Below are positions 33,221 to 46,074 of a DNA stretch of 64,000 bases, piece after piece. The stretch's first letter is position 1. The number at the start of each line of letters is the position of its first letter. Source of the stretch: Ichthyophis bannanicus (lineage: Eukaryota > Chordata > Amphibia > Gymnophiona > Ichthyophiidae); assembly GCA_033557465.1 (NCBI GenBank), contig JAWIIG010000025.1, positions 9,168,501-9,232,500 of the forward strand, read 5' to 3'. The notes under the pieces were generated by a model, which did not search any database, had not been told where the DNA came from, and worked only from the letters and a program-made list of their open reading frames with translations. The position numbers and the translations under genes were made by a program.

Positions 33221-35282
33221 GGAGGAAAAAACTAAAAGGAGCGGTTGCAAAGATTAAAGACTTACATCAAGCTTGGGCATTGTTTAAAAATACTATCCTG
33301 GAAGCCCAGACCAGCTGTATTCCACGCATTAAGAAAAGTGGAAGAAAGTCCAAAAAACTGCCAGCATGGTTTAAAGGTGAGGTCAGAGAAGCTGTTGCTG
33401 CCAAAAAAGCATCTTTCAGGAAATGGAAAAAAGAGCCAAACGACGAAAACTGGAAACAGCACAAGCACTGGCAAGTTAAATGCAAAGCATTGATAAGGCA
33501 GGCAAAGCAAGAATTTGAGAAGAAACTTGCTATGGAAGCAAAAACACGAAATAAAGACTTTTTCAAGTACATTCGTAGCAAAAAGCCTGTGAGAGAGTCA
33601 ATTGGACCTTTAGATGATAGAAGGGTAAAAGGGGCAGTAAGAGGAGACAAGGCTATAGCAGAGAGACTGAATGAATTCTTTGCTTCGGTCTTTACTGAGG
33701 AAGATGTAGGGATGTTACCCAAGGCTGAAGTGGTATTTAAAGGTGATACTGCAGAGGAATTGAGCAAAATATTGCTACACCGGGAAGATGTATTACAACT
33801 ATTTGATAAACTGAATAGTAGCAAATCACCTGGACCAGATGGTACACATCCAAGGGTGTTGAAAGAACTGAAATATGAGATTGCAAACCTGCTGTTAGTA
33901 ATCTGTGAACTTTCATTAAAATCATCTGTAATACCTGAAGATTGGATCGCCAATGTAACGCCAATTTTTAAAAAGGGTTCCAGGGGTGATCCGGGAAACT
34001 ACAGACCGGTGAGCCTGACATCAGTACCGGGAAAAATGGTAGAAACCATCATAAAAAACAAAATTACTCAGCATGTAGATATTCATGTCCTAATGGGAGA
34101 CAGCCAACATGGCTTTAGACAAGGAAGATCTTGTCTTACTAATCTGTTATGTTTTTTTGAAGGTGTGAATAAACAGGTAGACAAAGGTGAGTCAGTTGAT
34201 ATAGTGTATCTGGCCTTTCAGAAAGCCTTTGACAAGGTCCCTCATCAGAGACTTTTGGCAAAACTAAAAAGTCATGGGATAGGAGGCAGTGTACTATTGT
34301 GGATCGGGAACTGGTTAAAAGATAGGAAGCAGAGGGTAAGGCTAAATGGCCAATTTTCCCAATGGAAAAAGGTGAATAGTGGAGTACCCCAGGGATCTGT
34401 ACTGGGTCTGCTGCTTTTTGACATATTCATAAATGACCTGGAAAAAGGAATAACTAGTGAGGTTATCAAATTTGCAGATGACACAAAACTGTTTAAAGTT
34501 GTTAAAACCCAAGGGGATTGTGGAAAACTGCAGGAGGTTCTGGATAAATGGGAAGACTGGGCATCCAAATCGCAGATGAAATTTAATGTGGACAAGTGCA
34601 AAGTTCTGCCCCTAGGAAAGAACAACCCACACTATGGTTACACGATGCAAGGTTCCACATTGGGAACCACCACCCAGGAATAAGATTTAGGCGTCATCGT
34701 GGATAACATGTTAAAACCCTCTGCCCAGAGTGCAGCGGCGGCCAAGAAAGCAAATAGAATGCTAGGTATCATAAGGAAAGGAATGGAAAATAAAGGATAT
34801 TATAATGCCTCTGTATCGTTCCATGGTACGACCGCACCATGAATATTGTGTGCAATTCTGGTCGCTGTATCTTAAAAAGGATAGAGTTTTATTAGAAAAG
34901 GTACAGAGAAGAGCCACCAAAATGGTAAAGGGGATGGAAGGCTACTCCTATGAGGAGAGGCTAAAAAGGTTAGGGCTCTTCAACCTGGAAAAGAGACGGC
35001 TGAGGGGAGATATGATAGAGGGTCTATAAATTAATGAATGGAGTGGAACAGGTAAAAATAGATCAATTGTTTACGCTATCAGAATATAGAAAGACTAGGG
35101 GACATGTAATGAAGCTACAAGGTAAACTATTTAAGACAAATAAGAGAAAATATTTTTTCACTCAACGTGTAATCAAACTCTGGAATTTGTTACCGGAGGA
35201 TGTAGTAAAGGCTGTTAGTGTAGCTGGATTTAAAAAAGGTTTGGACGAGTTCCTGGTGGAAATGTCCATAAACCATTATTAA
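33221..35282 (+). pseudogene. CR1 (copy b) reverse transcriptase, motif A aspartate lost
   Basis: An open 494-codon frame (33199-34683; its first codons lie in the flank) covers the RT palm: LNEFFASVFTEEDVGMLPKA, NVTPIFKKGSRGDPGNYRPV, GFRQGRSCLTNLLCFFEGVN, SGVPQGSVLGLLLFDIFIND and FADDTKLFK. Motif A reads IVYLAFQKAFDKV where copy a has YLDF: GAC to GCC removes the first catalytic aspartate. The frame stops at TAA 34681-34683 (lysine in copy a). It is shifted by a 5-base deletion near 34793 and an inserted base near 35023. The C-terminal piece 35034-35282 ends like copy a ([16 protein letters not shown]). Confidence 0.86.
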
Positions 35283-35450
35283 AAAGGGACCCAGGATATC
35301 AATGCTTGACCCAATACAAGCATTGTGGAACCTGTGTCTCTTGGGGATACTGCTAGGTACGTATGAGCTAGATTGGCCACTGTTGGAAACAGGATACTGG
35401 GCTTGATGGACCTTGGTCTGACCCATTATGGCATATCTTATGTTCTTATG
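33221..35450 (+). mobile_element. CR1-clade LINE (copy b), 5'-truncated
   Basis: It starts abruptly within ORF2, at the equivalent of 28140 in copy a ('aactaaaa-ggagcggttgc'), and runs to the CR1 terminus 'atatcttatgttcttatg' at 35450. The truncation at the 5' side and the shared 3' end are typical of target-primed reverse transcription. It is similar enough to copy a to align through the whole length by eye. Confidence 0.87.
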
Positions 35451-38400
35451 TAAAAATCTGTGAAAAGAAAGATCAAGTTCATAACTAGGCAAGATCGGAC
35501 AGGAGGATCCAGAAAAATAAGCTCCTCAAAAAATGGTCCAGTGCATTGCTGTGTGAGAAATAGTTCCAGAAGCTGCAACATAAAGACTAATACTTTGAAA
35601 CATAGTGGTTTTAGGGAATTGTGCCTTTCAAACTCTCCCTTCTTTTCTGCTCTTTCGATCACAGTTGCATACAAAGCCTACAGACATTCAGAGACACATA
35701 AGACAGATACAAACGCACAGAGGGATTGAAAATAATTTTATGAGCCATGCGCTCTTTGCTTTCCCTACCGTGCACTCCGCCATTGCAGCCACATCCTGAC
35801 CCCTGCTGGTTGGTTCTTAGCAATTCAGATGTGTATTTCATTTTCTTTGATGTAGATTCTACTGTTTCACCTAGTGACTGAAAGCTGCCAACTAGTGATA
35901 GAGAAGTAATCTATGCTTAAACTATAAAATCCATCCTTTAATGGCATCTATCTAATGGTTTGTTATATTATCACATTTTATTTTATTTGGGTTTTTTTTC
36001 CAAACCAACCAAATATTTGGGTACCGCTCCATTCAAATACCCCTTCTCTCTGCCCTCCAAGTCAGGCACACAGACAGCACGGATATGCACGCAGAGGGGT
36101 TGGGAAGAATTCTATGAGAGACACTCTGCATGTGTTCCCCACTTGTTCTTTCTAGAAAAGTGAATGATTCTGTGATGATTTATTTGAATGGCAGTATATC
36201 AAGAAATATCATTTGATTGAATTAGATTGACATTTGCCGCAACGTAACAGTGAATGTAAACGAGCTGAGTGTAGCTGAAATATCAGTAACTCCTTAAAAT
36301 TGTTCATCAGTCCCTGAATCTCACATTCTGAGCACCTCAACCCCCATGATGTTGTCTCTATCCACATTGCAGCCTCTGCTATTGCACTCTTTTGCAGAAG
36401 GTATGGTGTGGGTCATTCTTGTGCCCTCTGTTACCTGCAGGCTGGAAGCCTCTAATACCTGTTTCCACAGCATTACCCCAGAAGGACAAAACACTGAAAG
36501 GCCATTCATCAGCAGTCAGTTCAAGGACTGCTGGGCGGCATGCAGTGAGGCCCGCCCACTCCAGCATCTCGCTGACAGATTTGCATAGCCTCTTCATCAT
36601 TGGCTGTTGGTGAATGATGTAATTTTTCCTAAAATCAAGGCAGAGGTGGTGGGTGTCCATGTGCTGCAGGTATTCTTGAAAGGGATTCTCAGAGTAAGTA
36701 CTTTTGCTTCTTGCACGCCTTTATTTTAAGTCACGATTTACAAAAATAACCCTTGGAATTTAGATGTGTTTGTTATTTTACTAGAGGGGAGGGGGCTCTG
36801 AACATTTAATCCTGCGGTGTGTTATGGGTTCTCAGAGGGAGCAGATCCAGACTAGCCACCAGCATGATATGTTGCCTGGAAGAAGTCAGGAGGCCAGTAT
36901 TCAAATGGAAGCATAACTTTTGTATGTGATCTTGGAAGAGGGAGAGCCCGATACCAGGCAGCTGTTTGAAACCAAGAGTTTACTGAGAAGGTGAGAAGCA
37001 GGGAATGTGTACTAGCTAGTACTGCTGCAGCGCTATAAGGGTCCGTGTCACATGAAAGCAGCCCCAAGCTCTGGCATCACTGTGTAATGCAGGGGAGCCA
37101 AATGTCTTTTCAAAAGCACACACAAGGAATGACAGCTCTCCTTATTCTGTGTATGAGCTGAGAAAGCCGTGTTCAATCCTAGGGACATGCAGGGGCCATG
37201 GCATCCATGCAGAAAAAGCAAATGATGCTTGATCTGAAATAATTCATTTGAATTTATTATAAACACGAAATGACAATGGTGTGGTTAAGCGTTAGTAGTT
37301 AGTACCTCGTGAGAGCCAAAATGTATTCAGGTTCTTCAGAGAGGCATGCTAGCTAAGATAAAATTGTTACAGATCATCTTATTCCTTTTTATTTAATATA
37401 TAGGGATATCATCAGAGTGTTTATTGTTGTGAAGTGACATAAGAATCAGCATTAGGAAATCTTAATTGAAACCCAACTGTTGCCTGATTTGAAATAAAGG
37501 ATGCCATGATAACCCTCTATGTGGGTGGTGCATGCTAAGGCAAGAGAAACCCCCCTTCATCTTTTTGTGGCTGTTTAAATCAATTTTCTTTGTTCTATGC
37601 AGAGAGGTTATGATAATTAGTTGTATTTGCAGCCCTTGTGAGCTAGTTTTAATTTCAATCAAACAGCAAAAAAAGGGGGTACAGAGAACCAGCAGCCAGC
37701 AGATCAGTTTGCACAACAGCGGATTCATGTAAAGGAAAAACGGGGGCAAGAACAATCTTCTGTAACTGGGAGCCAGCCATATGTGGTGCCTTCAAGTGTG
37801 AAATCTGAGAATGGGCCAGCCGTCCTAGGGCACTTTCTGTTTGCAGGATTCTTTTTTATGTGAGATAGTTTTCCTTAGAGAAATTGCTGAAATGAAGTCC
37901 TTGGGTAAGACGCTCTGCTTCCAGATTGCAAAGCAAACTGACCTGCTGCCTTTTTTTGTACTTTTGTGACCTACTTTTGTCTGAAACGTACATTTGTAAT
38001 AGTTCTGAGAGTACTTTTGAGCGGTAGCAGTCTTCGATTTTTCTTGCCTGCATTATATGCAGTGTGAAATACAGAGGCTGAGCTGAAATCAAATCAACCT
38101 TGAAAATAAATGTATGTGATTTTGTCATTCCATAGCCCTGAACATCGCCGGATGCCTCTTGTTGCAGCCTCCTTTGGATTAGCTAGCAGACGAAGAACAT
38201 GCAGATTCTCTCCCCACATCTGGATTATCCTGCTGGAGCTTTGAATGTTTAACTGTCAGGTTGTGGGCCGGATTACTTCCCTTTCTGCACAGAGAGAATA
38301 GCATGCTTGGTGTTTCTGGATTTGCATGTTTGCCTCTGGCCAGTTGGCAATTGAAAGTTGTGGAGAAATCCTGGGTTAAGGAGTGACCCGGCTTAGTGAA

Positions 38401-41145
38401 ACCAGGGTTGGCGAGGGTGGAGAGGAGGAAGAGAGGTCAGATATGGTCACTTCTTCGTTTTTTGATTGCTTCGGGAGAAGCTTACCACGGCAACAGGAGC
38501 AGCAGCGCACCCAGCGTGGACCCAGCCAAGTGAGAAGGCCACGTCAGAGGTGGTGTCGCAACCTGCTGAGGCCCTTGGAACCGGTTCGATGCCATCCAGA
38601 AGCTCCGCCCCGTGTGCATCACTGTAGGTATCAAATAGTGGTGAGCTCTGGTAGCCACTTTGGGAAATCTAGATTCCTTGTAGAATGTGGTGAGTTTTCT
38701 TGAAGCAAAAAAGACTCCCCCTAAAGACTGGTTTGAATGTGAGCTTTCTGGTCCATTTAGGTCTTTTCATATCTGAAGAAAAACTCAATGTCATTCCAAA
38801 CAGAACCATGTTGGAATTATTCTTGTGTTCCTGTAAGAGGTTTCACAGTCTGCAAAGAACATAGGTAACAAAACAAAACCCAGATCTGTTTTCTGTGTAC
38901 TCCCAAAATGTCTGATATTTCATCAGTTAGAAAGGTGAAGATAAGCAGAAGATTTATGATAGCAGTTTTGTAGTAGTATTTTTACTTGGAATAAAATTTT
39001 ATTTTAATCTGTTAGAACAGTTTTCAAAGCAATTATAATGACCTGCAGGATCAGGCCTTTCCTTTTGCTTAGCTTTGGTTGTTTAAGCATCATTGACTTT
39101 GCCTTGATCCCTAGACTCCTCCTACATACCAGGACATCGGGCTCCAGTAAAACCCTTCCTTTTGCTCATTATTATTGAATTCCCGTAACTAGATGGAATC
39201 ATCCCTTTTCATGGAGCCAATCTTAAATTGAGCCTGGAATTTCTTGTAAACCTCTAGAAGTCAGGAGACCTTGTTACAAAGGAAAGATGTATAGTAAGGA
39301 TGTTAATGCACCATGCATCTTGTCCTTAATTTTAAAAGTATCCTGAAGATGAAGTTAGGACTCAGACAGCGCATGTATGAAATATAGTAACAAGAATTTC
39401 CTCAGTACACAGTTCTGCTCTAGTCAAGTTATGCTTCAGTATAGTCTTGGAGAATCAGAGTGCTCCAGAACATTCCACCCTGCTCCTGTTTTTATGGTGG
39501 AGGAGCAGAAGTGATATTCCTTTTTAATAATTTTTTGACCTGGCATTTTCTTCCTGCTACTGTAGGCCTCCATCTGAATCGGAACTAGGGCTGGGATCTG
39601 GCATCCGGAGCTTTCATTCACAACTACTTGGGGGATTTTTTTCTCTTTTATATATTCCCTTCTTACTTTACATCCAGTTATTGCAATAATGGTGCTTGGC
39701 TAGATGTCTTGGATCAGGGCTCCTTCTGGAACCCTCTAATAAGGGGCCTTGACTCAGTCATTAGATGTCATCCTTGAAGGCTAACTGATTACCTCTCTCC
39801 CAAGGCTGTGCAAGTTGTCTCCACAGCATCCCTGGCCAAACGGGAGTAGAAGATCTGAGTCAGGAATTGAACACAGGTCCTCTGCATGACACACTGCAAG
39901 TACTGCCTCTGTACATCATGAACCTGTACTATGATCTCTCAAGATAATGGAGAGAAAGAAGTAGAGAAATGTGTTGGCAGTTACGGCTTTTAGCAATAAG
40001 TCTTCCTTAGCCCAGCTCGGTCAGAATCAGCCTCTTCTGAGGTTGCAGTGCCATGAGCCTTCATATATAACTACCTGGGTTGCTTTACCCATTCTTAATC
40101 CTCTCTTCTCTCGTATCCAGCGCAATGACAGCCTTCAGCCAGGGACACAGACTGTGGCTTCCTTCACATTCATACTTTAAAATCTAGCTTCAAGTCATCG
40201 CATTTGTAAAATGGTTGGGACTCTTCTCCCTCCTTCCTGTGATGTCTCTGCAGCATCCCGCTCCAGCCTGTAGAACAAAAGCTGGATTTGTTAGTGTTGT
40301 CATCTCTGGCCTGTATCTTGTTGACTTCCTCATGTGGTAGCTGTATTTCCAAGTAAAGAAAGGAGAAAGAAGCGTTTTGTGTTTTTCATTTCAGACTCTT
40401 TAATGTGGTCCTCAACTTTGTCCAATGAGGAGACCCTGTCAGACAACTGGGAAAATAAATCCAACACTGAAGAACTGTTTGCTCAGTTCTGCAGTAATTC
40501 CTGGGGCTAATCTGGGAGGAGCCTTGTAGCCACCATAGGCAGAAGCCATGCCCATACCATTTGGCAGATTCTACTAACACCCTTCAATAGATTACACTAG
40601 ACAAATCTTTTCAGCTAGACTGTTTGTTTATTTTTTATCTGTAATACATGCCCTGAATGAAGCTATACCAGCCCTTTCTTTTGCTTTTCAGTTTTACAGA
40701 CAAATATGTGTATTTTATTTTGCTGATGAGGGATGCATTCTGACACATGAGAAATGAACTGACAGGCAGACTCTTGCTGGCTAGGGACCCTCAGGAATGA
40801 GCTTTCAGTTTGGGTACATTGATTTGGAAACACTTACAACAAGACCCCTCCAGTGCTATTTTCTGCAGAGGTAGAACTGTCTGCTCTTAATCAGAAATGT
40901 GTGATTGACATAGAAGATCAGCTAATCTGTTTTTCTTTTCCCCCTCTCATTTTCTCTCTTTCTACACCCCATATTGCCTAGTGTGACCTCTAGAGGAACC
41001 ATCATTCTGTAGGCCTTGAGCAAGATAGGAGCCGCCTTCTTCAGCCTCCAGTGTGTTACTAGGTGTGCAAGTTTTTTGTTACTAGTGCACTGAGTCATCT
41101 TAATAGTAGGACTGACAAAGGCAGTTCTTCCAAGTGAATGCTATG
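35451..41145. other. Repeat-poor 5.7-kb block
   Basis: The longest stretch without a recognised transposon. Frames are short. GC content rises around 38.38-38.65 kb, where the only plausible coding candidate lies. It may be single-copy host DNA such as an intron or intergenic sequence. Confidence 0.45.
38383..38703 (+). other. Unrecognised 106-codon ORF / possible host exon
   Basis: The frame opens TRLSETRVGEGGEEEERSDM and continues with basic residues (RQQEQQRTQRGPSQVRRPRQ). A second frame in the same CpG-richer segment reads RFDAIQKLRPVCITV and ends next to a GT dinucleotide (38626) in 'cactgtaggtatca', which could be a splice donor. A stop lies upstream in that frame near 38563. No family was recognised. 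It is listed only because it stands out from AT-rich surroundings; it may well be chance. Confidence 0.15.
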
Positions 41146-42955
41146 TTTCTTGGTTGTTATTGTTAAGTGCCATCGAGTCTGTACCATCTCATTGGCAACC
41201 CTCTGGATAGTTTCCTAAACTGTGTTCGATCTTCAGTCACGTGGCTAATTGTTGATAGAGTGGCATCCATCACTGCTATTGTTGTATTGATCCATCTCAT
41301 TGCTGGCCTTCCTCTTTTGCATTGACCTTCAACCCTGCCAAGCAAGATGTCTTTCTTTAATTTCTCTCTTCGAATGATGTGTCCAAAGTATGAAAGTTGA
41401 AGTCTTGTCATCTGAACTTCTAAAGAAAGTTTAGGTTTGATCGCCTCTAGTACTGATTGGTTTGTTCTTCAGGCATTTTATAGTATACATAGATATATCA
41501 TAATTTGAAGGCATTGATTTTCTTCCTGTCTTTGTCTTTTTCATTGTCCAAATTTTGCATCATATGATGATGTTGAAAATATCATGGCTTGGACAAGTCG
41601 AATCTTTGTATGGAGAGAGACATCTCAATTCTTGAATCTTTTCTAAGTCCTTCATAGCTATTCTTTCAAGAGCAATGCGTCGTCTGATTTCTTCACTGCT
41701 TGTCTTCTTTATTGATTATTGATCCAAGCAGGTTAAAGTTGTCCACTATTTCTGTTTCTTCTCCATCAGTGATTAACTTATTTCTCAACAAATAGGGGTG
41801 ACCTGCATGGAGCAGTGGGTACACCCCTAAACAAAGGCATGTGGAAGGGTGACCTGCACAGAATGGCAAGTGCACCTACTCTTGCCACCTTGCTGGGCAG
41901 ACTAGATGGACCATGCTGATCTTTATCTGTTGTCATATACTTTGTTATTATGTTGTTGATTTTGCCAGTTGTCAGGATCTTTCTCATCTTCACGTTAAGT
42001 TGCAGACCCATGTTAAGACTGTTCCTTGATCTGGAGAACCAAATGTTTCAGATCATATTCACTTTCAATCAGTAATGTGGTGGTATCAGCATAGCAAAGG
42101 TTGTTGAGTCTTTCACCAATCTTTACATCTTGGCTGTCTTCATATACAGTAGCCCTGCTTCTCTGATGATTTGTTCTGCTTATAAATTAAATAGGCAGAG
42201 GGAAAACATGCAGCTTTGTCATACATCTTTTCTGATTTTAAACCATTCTGTTTCTCCTTGTTCCATTTGAACTGTTGCTTCTTGATCAAGGTGAAGGTTG
42301 TATATGAAAACTATCAGGTTTTCTGGTATACCCATGCTTCTTAATGTGGCCCACAGTTTCTTTTGATTTACACAGTCAAAGGCCTTGCTGTAGTCAATAA
42401 AACACATATAAATATCCTTTTGATATTTTTTTTATATTTTTAAGGATCCATCTCACATCTGCAATAATTTCCCTCATTTCTTGGCCTTTCCTGAACCCTA
42501 TTTGCACTTCAGGCAGTTCTTTTTCCAGGAATGGTTGTAGTCTCCTCTAAGTGATCTTTAGTAGAATCTTGCTCGCATGTGGGATCAGAGTGATTGTGCG
42601 ATAATTTCCACAGTCAGTCGGATCACCTTTCTTAAGTATTGGTATCTTTTCCAGTCAGTTGGCCATGATGATTCTTCCAAATTTCCTGGCAGCGCTTTGT
42701 AAGTATGGTAACAGCCGCATCTGATTGCTGTAATACTTTAGTGGGAATGCCATCAATGCCTGTGCTTTGTTCTTTGATAATGCTTTCTATGCTGCTTCGA
42801 CTACTACTTTCATCACCAATAGTTCCTGATCAGAAGATACAAGCTGAAATGGCTGTTGGTCCACTCGATCTTTTTGTTATAATGATTCGGTGTATTCTTT
42901 CCACCTTATCTTGATCTTTTCAGCGTCATTCAACATGGATCCTTGAGCATCTTTA
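41146..42955 (-). mobile_element. RTE-clade (BovB-like) LINE, decayed
   Basis: The minus strand encodes motif A MCFIDYSKAFDCVNQKKLW (42405), GIPENLIVFIYNLHLDQEAT, WFKIRKDV, then a palm motif YADTTTLLIESE (42095) where active copies have YADD. Next are DGEETEIVDNFNLLGSIIN (41770) and the C-terminal LSYFGHIIRREKLKKDILLG with RVEGQCKRGRPAMRW (41390). The 3' end 'gactcgatggcacttaacaa' on the minus strand is the classic RTE/BovB-related tail. A CR1 tail is inserted at 41780-41952. Numerous stops and the D-to-T change in motif C make it dead. Confidence 0.8.
41780..41952 (+). mobile_element. CR1 3' tail inserted in the RTE
   Basis: Near-copy of 43180-43353: 'tttctcaacaaataggggtg' through 'gcagactagatggaccatgc' to 'tcatatactttgttattatg'. 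It is a plus-strand, 3'-end-only insertion within minus-strand RTE coding sequence, which continues on both sides. Confidence 0.72.
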
Positions 42956-43353
42956 GGAGAAATCAGTTTTATTGAAATACAATAAATCAGAAGCAAGGGG
43001 GTAAATTGAAAGGAAATGTCAGGAAATACTTTTTCACTGAAAGGGTGGTGGATGCTTGGAATGCCCTCCCGATGGAAGGGTGGGGGCAAATACAATGACA
43101 GAATTCAAAATGGCATGGGACAGACACAGTGGATCCCTTTACAGCAACAGGATAAAATCAAAATAAACTGAACTATCTAATTTCTCAACAAATAGGGGTG
43201 TCCTACACGGAGCGGTGGGTTCACCCCTAAACAAAGACACGGGGAGGGGTGGTCTGCACGGAGCGGCAGGTGCACCTACTCTTGCCATCTTACTGGGCAG
43301 ACTTGATGGACCATACTGGTCTTTATCTACCGTCATTTACTATGTTACTATAA
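42956..43353 (+). mobile_element. CR1-like LINE 3' fragment
   Basis: The coding remnant reads KYFFTERVVDAWNALPMEG (43025-43080), then a 3' untranslated region ending 'gacttgatggaccatactgg' and 'tcatttactatgttactat'. The same 3' end is found at 41780-41952 (+) and 57751-58083 (-). Confidence 0.72.
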
Positions 43354-43960
43354 ATCTTTACAAAACTATATCAAACATAAGTAAACAACAACAGGTGCCT
43401 TAACATCATAAATTTCCGATTCTTATTTTGTTTTTATTCCTGTCCCTCCTCCCAAAAACCACTCCTTCATTCCCCCACTCCCCCACGTCTCTGCTTCTCT
43501 GTATGACTCAAGGCATAAAACCGGTTCATTCCTATCAAGGCAGGGAGAAGGAGAAGAGGTACAGAAACCAAAGATCTAAATAGTAGGCTAGAATGAATGA
43601 CCTCCTTAGATTGACTGGAAAGGGCTTCATCCATCATCCTGTTCCCCTACGTCCCCTCCCTTGTAAAGAAGATCATTCCCCGTCAAGGGCTTTATTCATT
43701 CCTCCCCTCCTCCCTCCTATCTTTCTTACCAGTTTATTATGTTTGGTCATACTCCGTTTGTTTGTTTTGGTATGCGTTGTCTCTTCACATTGCCGGGACA
43801 GCCAACATTCCCAATCATCCCTTCCCCCCTTGAGCATCTTTTAGCATTCCAATTCAAGGCTGGAAGTTTCTCTTTAACTCTTGTAACTTTAGATATTCCT
43901 TGGTAGGTGGTATATTATTGGTTCTAAGGAACTTGGTGCTACCATGAGCTGCTGTGTACA
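43354..43960. other. Unassigned DNA
   Basis: Nothing recognisable. Confidence 0.4.
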
Positions 43961-43964
43961 TACT

Positions 43965-44185
43965 GTGGGGAAGAGGCATGGATTTAGCTCATGCCTTTTC
44001 AGTAGTAGCTTAAGGTGAGTTATATTCAGATACAGTAGGTATTTTTCTGTCTTTGAAGGGCTTACAATATAAATTTCTACATAAGGCAATGGAGGGGTAA
44101 GCCAAAGATTACAAGAAGTTGGCGTGTGATTTGAACCCTGGCTTCCTTGATTCTCAGCCCAATGCTCTAACGTTTAAGTGGTAAC
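43965..44185 (-). repeat. tRNA-derived SINE, minus strand
   Basis: On the minus strand it has a head with 'gttagagcattgggctgaga', a B-box-like GGTTCAAATC, then 'attgtaagcccttc', 'aaatacctactgtatctgaa' and 'gagctaaatc'. The head matches the SINE at 113-275. Confidence 0.65.
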
Positions 44186-45665
44186 TTGGGGGAAGGAGGA
44201 TCTGCACAGATGAGATCAAGCTCAAGCCCAACTCCCTCCTGAGTCTTCGTGGCTGACTTGGACCTGGTTATGGTAGTGCTCCAGGTGTGCCGTATACATC
44301 TGGACAAAGATGAGGAAACTATTAGCAAACAGAATCTCCATGCAAAAGCTTTTGTCTTGTTTGAAGTGGATTAAGGAGCTCAGGTAGCTTTTAATTTGTG
44401 TGATCATTTGTTTCTCCATACACAAAGAAGAGCGCCCATGGGGGCCTCTCATATTGCCCAGTAATTATTGCATATTACTTGGAAAGTGATGAGAGGGGAT
44501 GTGAAGAAGATTCATTCAGGGTTTGAGATGTTGCCTTTAGCTTATAGAAGCTGTGATTAATTATTGCACCTGAAGAGATTACGCCACCCGCTTACTCTCA
44601 CCATAAGTCGTCTTTGACTAAAAGATAATGATGAAATACAGGAATGACTGTCCAGAAAAAAACCCTTTTTGTGATTAACACACTGACAGTGCAGCAGCTT
44701 TGAGGTATTTTATTACATAAAGCGAAAGGCCTGTAAGTTTAAGCTCCCAACATGACCCTTGACTTTAATATTCAGCCCTAGGACTGCCTACTCCCATTAA
44801 TTTCATTAAAGGACAGAGCACTATATTTTCACAGATTTGTAGTTTGAAAGCTTGAGCCCCTGTTGCTGCCCCCTGCACATCTTTCACTACCTTCTTATTG
44901 CTTCTCTTATTCCAACATAGCTGAAAGCCCTATTGAAAAGAGGAAAACATGCTGTAAGAACACTGGCAGACGGATCCTCTGCAATCCTCACCAAGACCCC
45001 TACCAACCCTCAGAGGTCACAGTTCAATCCCTTATGCTTCCTCTTCCCATGAGAAGAAATAGCCAAATTTAAAGCTCCCCTGACTTGGCTTCTTCTAAAG
45101 CCACCCATATGATTACATGAACAGTGGATGGCAGAGAAGGAGCTCCTCAGTACGCTGGGAGAACACCTCTCCATGGAATAGTATTACTGGCTGAGAGAGG
45201 AAATATTTCATTAATTAGCACAGGATTTGTGGCAGAGTGTAATACCTCTTGTTCTTATTTAGAAATTGTCCAAAGATGACGTGTTGTGTCCTTTTGCATG
45301 TGTGACATAGACCTTGTCTCTAAAGCTTACATGCGTCATTTCTGGGTAACTCTTATATTGGTGTGGGCTGAACAAAATTCCATTACAAATGCACACATAC
45401 ACATGTGATGATGGATAAATGAAAATGAGGAAAAGAACAACTCTGACACTCATCCTTCCAGGAAAAAAACAATTCCAACTTGAGAGGAACTTTGGTTTCC
45501 CCCCATCCTTCACTAGTCTTTGAAAATAATTTAATCTTGGTTCAGACCTTTTTTCTGATCATATTGACTTTCTTTTTGAAAAGTTTATTGTTAAGATGTA
45601 GTTGGGAGATAGTATGATCTCTTTTTCCCGCCACGGATTCCAGAGACATGAGCCATGCTACTGAG
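44186..45665. other. Unassigned DNA, about 1.5 kb
   Basis: No frame, repeat boundary or motif recognised. Confidence 0.4.
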
Positions 45666-45668
45666 TTT

Positions 45669-45831
45669 TTCTCCAGGACCAAGCAGGAATCAGTCCTCAC
45701 ATATGGGTGACGTCGGCGCCGACGGAGCCCTCGTGCGGAGCATTTCCCCAGCTTTCAAAGAAAGCCTTTGGGAATTGCAGCGCGCATGCGCGGTCCTCTT
45801 CCCGCCCAAGGGTGCCATCTTGCTCAGTCTT
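45669..45831 (+). repeat. DIRS-D left inverted terminal repeat
   Basis: Close reverse complement of 51254-51413. It contains GTGACGTCGGCGCCGACGG, a GC-rich palindromic core 'gtcggcgccgac' next to the CRE-like half site, and a second palindrome 'gcgcatgcgc'. Confidence 0.9.
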
Positions 45832-46074
45832 CTTTTTCCGCAGAGCCCGACGGACGTAGTTCGTTTTTCCCTGAGGAAAAAGTTGATTTTCTCTGTTTTT
45901 CTCTTTTTTCTCCGGTTCAACGCCAGATCCTTTTCCCGCTCGGACCGATAACACCGGTATCGAGTCCTTTTCTCTCTTTTTCGGTTTTTGCCCTTTGTGA
46001 CTGACGTTCGCGCCTTTTTTCTTTTTTCCCTGGCAGACCGGTCTTTTGACCTAGCAGGGGCCCTTTTTCCCCCG

